A DNA stretch of 34,925 nt from Candidatus Bathyarchaeota archaeon (GTDB taxonomy: Archaea > Thermoproteota > Bathyarchaeia > Bathyarchaeales > Bathycorpusculaceae). The stretch is from positions 1 to 34,925 of the forward strand of contig DAOVGI010000031.1 of NCBI GenBank assembly GCA_030672475.1, given 5' to 3'. Shown here in pieces: positions 1 to 9,353 of this stretch (position 1 is the stretch's first letter; every line of letters starts with the position of its first letter). The notes beneath the pieces are model-generated. The model was not told the origin of the DNA, did no database searches, and worked only from the letters and a program-made list of their open reading frames with translations. Made by a program: the position numbers and the translations under genes.

Positions 1-127
1 CATCATCAAAGGTTAACCGGGAGTCTTCTTTTTCGCTCATAAGTTTTATCTTGTACTTTTCTAGCCTTTCATAAGTCTCGATTTTCAAGGCAATATTCCT
101 CTTTTTCACATTCTTTCGGTTCTGCAT
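1..127 (-). CDS. Partial ribbon-helix-helix / VapB-like antitoxin-type protein (C-terminus outside window)
   Basis: Reverse strand ATG at 125-127 reads MQNRKNVKKRNIALKIETYERLEKYKIKLMSEKEDSRLTFDD..., open to the window edge; 'NIALKIETYERLEKYK...SFDD'-like pattern resembles archaeal VapB/RHH antitoxins. Confidence 0.5.
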   Translation of the reverse strand, partial: MQNRKNVKKRNIALKIETYERLEKYKIKLMSEKEDSRLTFDD

Positions 128-208
128 CTAACTATCCTCAGAAGTATTACATGTTGTGAATGTATTTAATGTTTGTGGTGTATTCGCCACAATGTTTAAA
201 TAACACGG

Positions 209-225
209 AATACATTTAATGTATT
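209..225. promoter_or_regulatory. Perfect palindrome AATACATT-T-AATGTATT, candidate operator
   Basis: 8-bp arms read directly; lies in the leader between the RHH-like gene (minus) and 388 (plus), near a related AATGTATTTAATGT element at 160-172 and the TTGTGG/CCACAA inverted repeat at 173-192. Confidence 0.4.
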
Positions 226-387
226 AGGTGTAATAAATGTTAAGTCTTCAAACACTCAAACAACGCCGTGAAAATAGAGGCGTTGAAATAATCGCAAGCA
301 ATTTCGAGATAAAACAACTTGACAAATCCTCTTTCCATAACACTTATTAGTTGTCGTTTTGCTTTGGTTTGAGAAGCGTGAAAAATT

Positions 388-1167
388 GTGCTAATTGTTC
401 AGATATCCGATATTCATTGCGGTCCCATGTTCAACAAAGGAATTTTCCGGAACGCCATAAAAGAAGTTAACGCCATGTCACCCGAGGCAGTAGTCATAAC
501 GGGCGACCTAACAGAAAATGGTATACAATCCGAATTCAAACAAGTAGCCAAAGAACTTGAACAGCTAAGAGCGGAACAAGTCATATACGTGAGTGGAAAC
601 CATGACTATCGTGCAACTGGCTACTTACTCTTCAAACAACTGTTCCCGTTCAACCAAATCACAGAGATCGGCAACACAGTTATTATAGTTCTAAGTAGTG
701 CACGACCAGACAGAGATGACGGTGAAGTAGGCAACAGACAAAATTTATGGCTGGAAAACACGCTGAAAAAATACAAAAACCACACAAAAATCGTGGCAAT
801 TCACCACCACATAGTCCCTGTGCCAGATACTGGAGCGGATCAAATAACAATTATAGATGCAGGCGACGTCCTAAGAAGCTTGACAAAATCGAGAACAGAT
901 TTAGTTCTATGCGGACACCGCCACAGACCATGGAAATGGCAAATTGAAAAAATGCAGGTAGTCCATGCTGGAAGTATATCATGTGAAAAACTTCGCGGCT
1001 TCTTCTGTAACTCTTATAATGTAATAGAAATCGAACACGAAAGAATCAATGCCAAACTAAAAATCGTTGGCGGAGGCTACGTAGACTTCAAAGAACTAGT
1101 AAAAAGACGCGAAATCCTCCAGGCCTCAGACATATCTCAAAGCAAATTAATGACACAAGAACCATGA
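388..1167 (+). CDS. Calcineurin-like metallophosphoesterase
   Basis: ISDIHCG, GDLTENG, GNHD, HHH, CGHRHRP motifs in canonical order; GTG start. Confidence 0.9.
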   Translation: MLIVQISDIHCGPMFNKGIFRNAIKEVNAMSPEAVVITGDLTENGIQSEFKQVAKELEQLRAEQVIYVSGNHDYRATGYLLFKQLFPFNQITEIGNTVIIVLSSARPDRDDGEVGNRQNLWLENTLKKYKNHTKIVAIHHHIVPVPDTGADQITIIDAGDVLRSLTKSRTDLVLCGHRHRPWKWQIEKMQVVHAGSISCEKLRGFFCNSYNVIEIEHERINAKLKIVGGGYVDFKELVKRREILQASDISQSKLMTQEP

Positions 1168-1560
1168 CTGCAACTGCATCTCAGACGCAAAATCTTTCAT
1201 AAAACTACAATTATCTATTTTAAACAAGTGGCTAACACAACTGCAATCAGAAGAACCAAAATCTACGATTGGAGCAACTCTCTCACTCAATTTTCGCGCG
1301 ATTTTACACTCCTCAGATTTCTCTGCTGCCTTGTAAAGTACATCCACAACATTTGCACACCTATTATCAAGTAAATAGTCGATATGCCAGAATTTCCTCT
1401 TCGCCTTTCTCCGATGCCGCTCTATTCGCTTCTCCAAACTTTTCTGGGCAGAACCAACATAAGTATACGATCCCTTCTCAAAAAATACCTCACCTAACGA
1501 TCCTACATTTATCCTAATATCTTCAGCAACTGAAATGATTAAGATGTAGACCCCTTTCAC
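1147..1560 (-). CDS. DUF123 / GIY-YIG-like domain protein
   Basis: MKGVYILII...GSYTYVGSAQKSLEKRIERHRRKAKRKFWHIDYLL pattern typical of archaeal DUF123 proteins. Confidence 0.85.
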   Translation of the reverse strand: MKGVYILIISVAEDIRINVGSLGEVFFEKGSYTYVGSAQKSLEKRIERHRRKAKRKFWHIDYLLDNRCANVVDVLYKAAEKSEECKIARKLSERVAPIVDFGSSDCSCVSHLFKIDNCSFMKDFASEMQLQSWFLCH

Positions 1561-1566
1561 AACAAT

Positions 1567-1680
1567 TCATCTAATTAAATTGTTCGACGTATACCATTTC
1601 AGAATTTCTTCGACAGCCTTAACCGAATAGCCTATCTCCCTAAGCATCTTCCTCAAATTCTCAACGGATCTGACATCCAA
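1567..1680 (-). CDS. Small ORF, 37 aa, possible conserved helical peptide
   Basis: TTG start: (M)DVRSVENLRKMLREIGYSVKAVEEILKWYTSNNLIR, stop TGA; protein-like composition, below the 60-aa ORF threshold of the supplied track. Confidence 0.4.
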   Translation of the reverse strand: MDVRSVENLRKMLREIGYSVKAVEEILKWYTSNNLIR

Positions 1681-1785
1681 TCATGAACACCGCGAGCAAT
1701 AACATACTTCAAAAGCTTATTTATCTTTTGACCATCACGCTTGTACCCGCAACACAACGAAAACAGTTCTGCCTTACGACCTGCC

Positions 1786-2205
1786 ATGGTCTACACCGTA
1801 GAAGATTTGTTCCTCACAACCGCGAGCTGCAACAAGCGCACCAACTAGCGGAAAACCTCTATGAAGAATGCATGGATAACTGGCACCGGTGGGCAGCGGA
1901 AAGGAGAATATGCATTCCCGTCATTGCTGCAGTTCCTCCAAATACTATCCAACTTGGATTGTACGTACAGATCGCACGGCTGTCAAATAGAGTGCAACAT
2001 TAGTAAATGTGTTGAAAAAAGATCGAGTCTGCACGCGGTGCAAAGAGAAGTTATATGCGCGCTAACCGAAAACCTATCAGAGTATTACTTGACAACGATT
2101 CAACATGAGAAAAGCCTTCGAAAAATCAGTATAGAACTGTGGGTTAAAGGACAAGAGAAAGGAGCCAAACTTCGCGCAGCAAACGTAGATACAAATTATC
2201 CATAA
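1786..2205 (+). pseudogene. Hypothetical ORF with one in-frame TAG (about 1846), or frameshifted remnant
   Basis: Frame from ATG 1786 reads MVYTVEDLFLTTASCNKRTN*RKTSMKNAWITGTGGQRKGEYAFPSLLQFLQILSNLDCTYRSHGC... to TAA at 2205 with a single TAG. Confidence 0.3.
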
Positions 2206-2210
2206 GAAAT

Positions 2211-3209
2211 CTAAGCGCCATCAATGTACGAGTTCACACTGTCCAAGTCAAATCGTTCACATTTCAGGACGTTTTTCACGAAATTGAGAAGTCTCACTCG
2301 AACCTCTCTCTTAAGATTGGGATACCAAACAGGTGAGGCAACAACCAATCCACGCCAAGCATAAAAAGGCTGAACGACCTCCAAAATCTCTTGATCACCA
2401 GTCTTCCGTAAATAGTTCGCCCAGAAAAATCTGAATAAACGCTCGAAAACCCCGGCTAATTTCCCATATTTCTGCAAAGAATAAAACACATAGTTAATGG
2501 TCATTGCAGCAACATCATCTGCAGGTTCACCCCATTCACCTCTGCTTCTGTCCAAAACCGTGAAGTCAACACCTTCACGAAACAGTACGTTCCACGGATG
2601 AAAATCTCCATGAATCTGACTAAGCCTGTGACCCATACGTTTCAGATGCCAACGCCAAACAACACAATCTCGCTCAACATCAAGGAAATATGACTCTCCA
2701 ACAAAATCAAGTTCAGATGGGTAACTATCCAGCAACCCCATAATACATTCCCCATGCCCAACAAGCTCGCGAGCTCTCCTTACATAAAGCAAAGGTGCCT
2801 CACGCTTAATGTTGTGAATCTCAACGAGGTACTCAGACAAGGCCAAACAACGCTATTCGTCCAACTCGTTCAACTGACCATTCTGCTTAATACGATCCAA
2901 GTCTAAATGGTAAAGCCTACCATCCGCAAACTCAGTTACAATAAAAAATTCGCCGCAATCACCTAACGATTTCAAGCCTCCATCATCCACAGTAAACGCC
3001 CCAACATCAACAGAACGTACATGTCGAGGCAACTTGTTAAACACTGAATGTTGCCAAAGCAGGATACTGGCGCGATCAGAAAAATGATCATGTCCAAACC
3101 CTTCAGAACGCATACTCTGCAAAACAACTCTCTTAACCTCACCACCAACATCGAGCTCAATAATGTATGGAACACCGTAGCCAAAGCCCTTCAGATCTTT
3201 TCCAACCAT
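2211..3209 (-). pseudogene. Aminoglycoside phosphotransferase (APH)-family protein interrupted by an in-frame TAG codon at 2853-2855
   Basis: ORFs 2853..3209 and 2211..2846 are in the same frame; C-lobe has LSQIHGDFHPWNVLFREG and VLDRSRGEWGEPADDVA (APH catalytic and metal-binding motifs); the family-like sequence continues directly through the TAG. The frame is open further upstream to about 3250. Confidence 0.8.
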
Positions 3210-3402
3210 ACCCTCATTCTCTGCGCCCAGCGTAGAAATCTTCGAAACATTTACTGATGTCTTATAAAGAGAAGAAAAATATCCTTTAGCCGATTAACAC
3301 TTAATCTCAACAAGGACACCACAATCTGAGCCAAAAGTAACGTAGAGTTAAGTTAAAAAGGTAATGGACGCAAGGCAATAACAGTAGTAAGGGCGAACAT
3401 AA

Positions 3403-3603
3403 ATGGAAAAAACCCGAATCATAGGCACAGCACTGATAATAATCAGCTTACTCATCATCTTACACCACTACATCCTCTCGCAAAAAATTGTAGACTTAAA
3501 CGACATTCTACACCATGAATTCTTCGAAGCCGTATTTCTCACAGCAGGCATAACATTACTCTTGAGTAACCGCTACAACAAGAACAGAAGCGAACAAACA
3601 TGA
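3403..3603 (+). CDS. Small membrane protein (two predicted TM segments)
   Basis: 66 aa with two hydrophobic stretches; stop overlaps the ATG of the next gene (ATGA), suggesting translational coupling. Confidence 0.6.
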   Translation: MEKTRIIGTALIIISLLIILHHYILSQKIVDLNDILHHEFFEAVFLTAGITLLLSNRYNKNRSEQT

Positions 3604-4955
3604 ACCTCCTTATCCAAAACGGAACCATAGTTACAATGCACAACCACAGAATAATTCATCAAGGCTCAATTGCTATAGAAAACCAGACCATAATTGATGT
3701 GGGAAAAACTTGCGAACTGAAAAGAAAGTATGGAACAGGATACGAAAAAGTAGATGCAAAAGGCAAAGTCGTCACGCCAGGCCTCATAAACACACATCAA
3801 CACGCAGCAATGAGCCTGCTGAGAGGATACGCTGACGACTTACCACTACAAGAATGGCTTGAAAAATGGATATGGCCAATAGAAAAAAATATGACCGCGC
3901 ATGACATTTACGTTGGAGCCTTACTGACCTCCATAGAATCTATAATGAGTGGAACAACAACCGTCAACACCATGTATCATTACACGCCAAGAGAAAATGA
4001 AGCAAAGGCATTCGCACAAGCCGGTTTAAGGGGAGTAGTAGGCCATGTATGTTTCTCGTGGAGAAAAAACGAAGACAAGAAAGCACTAGAACAACTGGCG
4101 AAAAACTGGCATAACAAAGCAAATGGACTAATCCGCGTCAGCGTAGACCCTCACGCGCCTTATACGGTTGACCCAGGATACATGAAAGAACTGAAAGTCA
4201 CCAGAGAAGAATTGAACTCGAAATATGCTTCAGAAGAAGTACCAATAATTTGGCACATGCATGTCGCAGAAACCAGCGATGAACCAGAAAAGATTCGAAA
4301 AGCTTTCAAAACAGAACTAAAAGCTGGAATAATGGAGTATCTAGATTCACTAGGCGTCTTAAGCAAACACGTCATTGCAGCACACTGCGTCGCTCTAACA
4401 GATAGAGATATAGCTATTATGAAATGTAGAAAGGTAAAGGCTTCACACAACCCCATATCAAATCTCAAACTCGGCTCAGGCATAAGCCCTGTTCCAAAAA
4501 TGCTCAAAGAGGGTGTAACAGTTTCGCTTGGAACGGACAGTCCATGCTCAAACAACACAGCAGACATGTTTGAAACCATGAAACTCACGGCTCTCCTACA
4601 TAAGGGAGCAGACAAAAACCCAACAATTACACCTGCACGACAAGTCCTTGAAATGGCAACCATAGAAGGGGCAAGAGCATTATCATGGGAAAGAGAAATC
4701 GGATCAGTAGATGTCGGTAAAAAAGCAGACTTGATAATCATAGATTTCAAAAAGCCACACCTCTGCCCACTTTACAATGAAATCAGCCATCTAGTCTACG
4801 CAGCAAAATCAACAGACGTCAACGTGGTGATCATTAACGGCAAAATCGTTATGGAGAATAGACAGCCAACAACCATAAACATTGAAAAAGTTATGGAAAT
4901 GGCCCAAAAAGCAAAAACCGGTATTCTAGAACGATTAGCGCGCAACGTTAAATAG
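3600..4955 (+). CDS. Amidohydrolase: 5-methylthioadenosine / S-adenosylhomocysteine / 5'-deoxyadenosine deaminase
   Basis: [63 protein letters not shown] motifs. Confidence 0.92.
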   Translation: MNLLIQNGTIVTMHNHRIIHQGSIAIENQTIIDVGKTCELKRKYGTGYEKVDAKGKVVTPGLINTHQHAAMSLLRGYADDLPLQEWLEKWIWPIEKNMTAHDIYVGALLTSIESIMSGTTTVNTMYHYTPRENEAKAFAQAGLRGVVGHVCFSWRKNEDKKALEQLAKNWHNKANGLIRVSVDPHAPYTVDPGYMKELKVTREELNSKYASEEVPIIWHMHVAETSDEPEKIRKAFKTELKAGIMEYLDSLGVLSKHVIAAHCVALTDRDIAIMKCRKVKASHNPISNLKLGSGISPVPKMLKEGVTVSLGTDSPCSNNTADMFETMKLTALLHKGADKNPTITPARQVLEMATIEGARALSWEREIGSVDVGKKADLIIIDFKKPHLCPLYNEISHLVYAAKSTDVNVVIINGKIVMENRQPTTINIEKVMEMAQKAKTGILERLARNVK

Positions 4956-4989
4956 TCATTATTGCGAATTGCTTAGGAGGAGAATAAGA

Positions 4990-6246
4990 ATGGAAGACTT
5001 CAGAGTCAAAGACCTAGGTTTAGCGTCTAGAGGTTCTCTACAAGTAGAGTGGGCATCACGACATATGCCGGTATTAACTCTGATCAAGAAAAGATTCAGC
5101 GAAGAAAAATCATTTGAAAACATAACCTTTGGTGCATGCTTACACGTCACAAAAGAAACCGCAGTGCTCATTGAAACCTTCCTCGCCGGCGGAGCCGAAG
5201 TTTCACTCTGCGGCTCCAATCCGTTATCCACACAAGACGATGTTGCGGCAGCCCTAGTAGAAAAAGGCGTTCACGTCTATGCTTGGCGAGGACAAACAAC
5301 CGAGCAATACTACTGGTGCGTCGAAAGAGTGATAGATTACGGTCCCATGATAACTCTAGACGATGGTGCTGATCTTGTTGGCACAATTCACAGCAGAAGA
5401 ACAGAAGCCTTGTCAAGAGTCAAAGGTGGAACAGAAGAGACAACGACCGGCGTGCTGCGTTTGCGAGCCATGGACAGAAAGGGAGCTCTTAAATACGCAA
5501 TAATAGCCGTAAATGATGCTTACACGAAATATTTATTTGATAACCGCTATGGAACCGGACAAAGCACAATAGATGGAATATTGCGAGCTACAAACATCCT
5601 TTTGGCGAGCAAGAACTTTGTGATCTGCGGCTACGGATGGTGCGGAAAAGGCATAGCCATGAGAGCTAGAGGAATGGGAGCTAACGTAATAGTCACAGAA
5701 GTAAACCCGCTCAGAGCACTTGAAGCAGCATTGAACGGGTTCCGCGTGTTGCCGATGCACGAAGCAGCAAAAACAGGCGACATATTTGTAACGACAACTG
5801 GCGATACAAGCGTCATAAGAAAGGAACACATGCAGCAAATGAAAAATGGAGCACTACTCGCCAACAGCGGCCACTTCAATGTGGAAATAGACATAAAAGG
5901 CTTAAAAGAACTCGCCGTTTCCAAGAGAAACATAAGACAAAATCTAGATGAGTATACCCTTACAGACGGAAGAAAACTGTACCTTTTGGCAGATGGTAGA
6001 TTGGTAAATCTAGCTGCAGCGGAAGGCCATCCTTCAGAAGTCATGGATATGTCATTTGCAAATCAAGCCCTCTGTGCAGAACACATAAACAAAACCGCTA
6101 GAATGCCACCGAAGGTCCACGAAGTCCCAAAGGAAATAGATGAAACAGTAGCAAGGCTGAAACTCGACGCGATGAAGATAAGAATCGATGATTTAACGGA
6201 TGAACAGAAAAAGTATCTTGCAACTTGGGAAATGGGAACCATTTAG
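4990..6246 (+). CDS. ahcY: S-adenosylhomocysteine hydrolase (adenosylhomocysteinase)
   Basis: [46 protein letters not shown] (NAD-binding), [10 protein letters not shown] motifs; AGGAGG immediately upstream of ATG 4990 favours this start over 4969. Confidence 0.95.
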   Translation: MEDFRVKDLGLASRGSLQVEWASRHMPVLTLIKKRFSEEKSFENITFGACLHVTKETAVLIETFLAGGAEVSLCGSNPLSTQDDVAAALVEKGVHVYAWRGQTTEQYYWCVERVIDYGPMITLDDGADLVGTIHSRRTEALSRVKGGTEETTTGVLRLRAMDRKGALKYAIIAVNDAYTKYLFDNRYGTGQSTIDGILRATNILLASKNFVICGYGWCGKGIAMRARGMGANVIVTEVNPLRALEAALNGFRVLPMHEAAKTGDIFVTTTGDTSVIRKEHMQQMKNGALLANSGHFNVEIDIKGLKELAVSKRNIRQNLDEYTLTDGRKLYLLADGRLVNLAAAEGHPSEVMDMSFANQALCAEHINKTARMPPKVHEVPKEIDETVARLKLDAMKIRIDDLTDEQKKYLATWEMGTI

Positions 6247-6316
6247 TACGCCGAAAAACACGGTAAACTTTAAAAGGTGTAAGAGGGTAAACATGGTTTA
6301 AAATGGTGATGCCTCA

Positions 6317-6619
6317 ATGGTTAGTAAAGATCAAGGAATAGGTGGAATAATATTCATAGTTTGCGCAGTAGTTGCCATCTTATACATTGTGACACTCTTC
6401 TATCCACAATGGCTTGAAGTAGTTGGAATACAATCAGAGTTATCTGAAATCCGATTGTGGGTAATTGCAGTACCAGTCTTCATAGCGTTCGTCGCTGTAA
6501 TGGGTATAGGTATGTGGATAGGTTGGACAATGGCTACAACACCACCTCCGAAACCGATAGAAGAAATCACAAGTGAAATAGAAGAGAAAGAAAAGACTCC
6601 AGAGAAAGCTGAGAAATGA
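6317..6619 (+). CDS. Hypothetical membrane protein, two TM segments and acidic/Lys tail
   Basis: 100 aa ORF, two long hydrophobic helices, C-terminal IEEITSEIEEKEKTPEKAEK. Confidence 0.65.
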   Translation: MVSKDQGIGGIIFIVCAVVAILYIVTLFYPQWLEVVGIQSELSEIRLWVIAVPVFIAFVAVMGIGMWIGWTMATTPPPKPIEEITSEIEEKEKTPEKAEK

Positions 6620-6674
6620 GGAAAGCCCAGGATTGCGATTCTAATTCCCAAATCTCATTTTGACGGAACTTGTG

Positions 6675-7052
6675 TCATAAGTCACATTTTATGTTGAGAA
6701 TAAGCGTAGAACCCAGTGATGAAACAATCTTTACAGTGTACATTTCACCTTCTACAAAAGTGCCGTGTAAATATATTATTCCCACGTCACCCGGTGGAAT
6801 AACCACTTCTTCTGTTAAACAATATTCTTCGCCGTTTACGTAGGCTTCCATTATTTGGACGTTTACTGAGGCAAAGCTTTTAATGAATACGGTTAAGCAA
6901 GTTTTATTGATGCTGAATTCCGCGGACAGAGGGCGTATTGGAAAAGACGTTTTCATTTTTTCTGTAAGACTGAACATAAAATGATAAACATAAAAACCTG
7001 TAGTGATAGCTGTGATGAAAGTGAGGAGCAATACCCCCACGGCAAGTTTCAA
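6675..7052 (-). CDS. Hypothetical secreted/pilin-like protein with N-terminal hydrophobic helix
   Basis: MKLAVGVLLLTFITAITTGFYVYHFMF followed by a beta-rich domain ending in GEMYTVKIVSSLGSTLILN, reminiscent of archaeal type IV pilin-like proteins. Confidence 0.5.
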   Translation of the reverse strand: MKLAVGVLLLTFITAITTGFYVYHFMFSLTEKMKTSFPIRPLSAEFSINKTCLTVFIKSFASVNVQIMEAYVNGEEYCLTEEVVIPPGDVGIIYLHGTFVEGEMYTVKIVSSLGSTLILNIKCDL

Positions 7053-7136
7053 GTAGTTTCACCCTTCGTGAAACGGGTTATGTCTTGGAAATTTATATAG
7101 CATTTATGAATTTGAAATTATGAAATGTGATAAACT

Positions 7137-7511
7137 TCAAAAGCCAAACATTGGAAGTACAAAGTATAACGTAACATACACCGCTGTGGAAACACCAAAT
7201 ATTACTGCAATCATTTTTGGCGAGATTGAAATGAAGGATGTCTCTTCACCTTTGGACTGGATTTCATATTCCTTAATTTCATGAGTTTCAGCATCAATTC
7301 GCACGATAGCCATGAGTTTTTTCATCTCAAATTCAACAATATAAGCACCCTCTTCCAGCGAGACTCTTTTAGGTTTTACACCGCTCTTATGTCCAATTCT
7401 CTTAAGGAAACCTGTCGCGATAGCCGTTACTGTTTCAGCGTTTAACTTTTTTATCTTCAGAGAAGCTGACGTGATGATACTTCGGTTTCTTTTCTGCAAA
7501 GCTGTTGACAA
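7137..7511 (-). CDS. Hypothetical protein with C-terminal TM helix
   Basis: 124 aa; YIVEFEMKKLMAIVRIDAETHEIKEYEI (beta-rich, PepSY-like appearance) then a hydrophobic tail. Confidence 0.55.
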   Translation of the reverse strand: MSTALQKRNRSIITSASLKIKKLNAETVTAIATGFLKRIGHKSGVKPKRVSLEEGAYIVEFEMKKLMAIVRIDAETHEIKEYEIQSKGEETSFISISPKMIAVIFGVSTAVYVTLYFVLPMFGF

Positions 7512-7588
7512 ATATGGCTTCTCCTATCCGTTTTCTAAGGAAATCCTCCCAGACTCAAAAGAGCATTCACATGTCATTAAACGTCAAC

Positions 7589-7996
7589 TCAACTGGTCAC
7601 TTTCTTAAGCATGCATTGCACAAGCTTATTGCAGGTCATGCATTTTTCAGGTATCTTTTCGTTTTTTGAACGTTCGCTCAAATATCCGAAATAATGTGGA
7701 CATTCATTTTCTTTTTGGGAAGATTGTTGATCTGGCTGCCTGGTTTTTACCTTCTTCAGTTGCACCTTCTTCTTTTCAATCTCAGTTCTCTCTTTACTTC
7801 GTTCTCGCGTTTTAGTTTTAACGTTGAAATCGTTTTCTATCACTATTTCAGTTAGGCAATAAGGACATGCACGGTATGAATCGTCGTTTTTTGAACTTAA
7901 ATCCTCAACAATTATTGGATTTGTAAATGCCCGTCCGCACTCCGGATTTGAACATGTAAAACTCTGGCTTTTCATTTCAGCCTTTGTCCTCTTCAT
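7589..7996 (-). CDS. Zinc-binding protein with CxxxxC...CPYC and CPHYFG...CMTCNKLVQC motifs
   Basis: Two cysteine clusters: CSNPECG...CPYC and CPHYFGYLSER...CMTCNKLVQC. Confidence 0.65.
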   Translation of the reverse strand: MKRTKAEMKSQSFTCSNPECGRAFTNPIIVEDLSSKNDDSYRACPYCLTEIVIENDFNVKTKTRERSKERTEIEKKKVQLKKVKTRQPDQQSSQKENECPHYFGYLSERSKNEKIPEKCMTCNKLVQCMLKKVTS

Positions 7997-8097
7997 TCTA
8001 GGGAATCCCTCTTTTCAGAGAATATCAGATTCCGACTTTATAGTCTTAATGAATTCAGAATAAGTATCCTCACTATCAACATGATCGCAAAGTAAAG

Positions 8098-8676
8098 TTA
8101 CGGAGATGCCAACTTTTTAAGGTCTTCTTCTCCCCCGGCGTACCCAGATGCTATCAGAACGTCGCCTGCCGCGATTCTTGTATGAGGTTTAGGTCTTATG
8201 CATTTACCTCCTCTTCTTATTGCTAGAACCCACATGCCAGTCTCTTCTGGAATTCGAGCTTTGCGCAAAGTGTTATTTACAAGTACAGAATTTTCAGCCA
8301 CTTGTACGTACGTAACAGTTTCTTCTGCCTCCTCGATGGCTAATTTCAATACTGGATGCGGCTTTATGTCCCTCAAAACAACTTCGGAAATTTCCGCAGC
8401 AGCATCCGCTATTTTTTCAGTGACCACGCCCAGCCTTATAAGTCCTAGAAAATCTTTGCCTTCTTTTGGTTCAAACCCACTTGAAAGAACAAGTAGCTCA
8501 AAATCTGTATGCAATTTGTCAACGTGCTGCTCAAGCTTTTGCACATCTTCAGCTAATTCTTTACTGTTTAATAGTAAGGAAGAATATGCTAAGTCAATCA
8601 TCAATTCTGAAGTATCTTTCAGTTCCACGAAACGTTCAACAAGTTCCTCAAACTTTTTCCGGTGCTTCTTTGACAT
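8098..8676 (-). CDS. PhoU-like / TrkA-C domain protein (potassium-channel-regulator type), second copy
   Basis: Likely start ATG 8674-8676 overlapping the upstream TAG; ELMIDLAYSSLLLNSKELAEDV and C-terminal VLAIRRGGKCIRPKPHTRIAAGDVLIASG (TrkA-C). Confidence 0.85.
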   Translation of the reverse strand: MSKKHRKKFEELVERFVELKDTSELMIDLAYSSLLLNSKELAEDVQKLEQHVDKLHTDFELLVLSSGFEPKEGKDFLGLIRLGVVTEKIADAAAEISEVVLRDIKPHPVLKLAIEEAEETVTYVQVAENSVLVNNTLRKARIPEETGMWVLAIRRGGKCIRPKPHTRIAAGDVLIASGYAGGEEDLKKLASP

Positions 8677-8677
8677 G

Positions 8678-9322
8678 CTAGTCCTCCAGCTTACGCAGTT
8701 TCCCTTCAGCCAGCGCTTTGAATCCTTTGCTACCGTGAGGAGCTCCGCGAGCAATAATAACGTCTCCATTTTCTATTTGTTCCCCCCCCTTAGGGTCAAT
8801 TATCCATTGCTGGTTCCTGCGGATGGCAATTACGTCAACGCCCATTCTCGCTGCCAAATCGAGTTCTCCTATTTGCTTCCCAATAAGTATTGAATCTTCG
8901 TTGACTTTTGCTCTCGTCAGGCGTTCTTCAACTTTCTCAAAAACTTCGCTTACTATTGGATGCACACCGATGTTCTGCAAAACTATTGCGGCGATATCTG
9001 CAGCCGCATCTGAGATCTTATCGGCTGCGGAGGCAACCTTTGAAACCCCTACTAACGCTTCAGCGTCTTCAGCGTCTCTCGCAGCAATCATTATTTCCAT
9101 TTCCAAAAGATAAGTTAATGTGTCAACGCGGTTTTCAAGTTCCAAAACATCTTCTGCAAGCCCTTTATCATTGAACAATGCTGCCGAATACGCCAAATCA
9201 ATCATCAGTTCAGAGAGATTTTTCATCTCCAAAAAAAGTTCTCTGACAGATATCGGTTCATACTTTATCTTTTCTAAACGGGGCATGTTATTAGGGTCGC
9301 TCCGACGATGAGAGTATAACAC
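8678..9322 (-). CDS. PhoU-like / TrkA-C domain protein, first copy
   Basis: ELMIDLAYSAALFNDKGLAEDVLELE...; C-terminal VIAIRRNQQWIIDPKGGEQIENGDVIIARG (TrkA-C). Confidence 0.85.
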   Translation of the reverse strand: MLYSHRRSDPNNMPRLEKIKYEPISVRELFLEMKNLSELMIDLAYSAALFNDKGLAEDVLELENRVDTLTYLLEMEIMIAARDAEDAEALVGVSKVASAADKISDAAADIAAIVLQNIGVHPIVSEVFEKVEERLTRAKVNEDSILIGKQIGELDLAARMGVDVIAIRRNQQWIIDPKGGEQIENGDVIIARGAPHGSKGFKALAEGKLRKLED

Positions 9323-9353
9323 AGGAAATATTTTAACTCTATCCCTCTTCGAC

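Noticed and set aside
4160-4750. 196-aa minus-strand ORF inside the deaminase gene
   Set aside because: Antisense to a strongly supported enzyme.
8198-9113. Plus-strand ORFs of 231, 96 and 88 aa
   Set aside because: Antisense to two well-supported PhoU/TrkA-C genes; Ser/Thr-rich composition typical of shadow ORFs.
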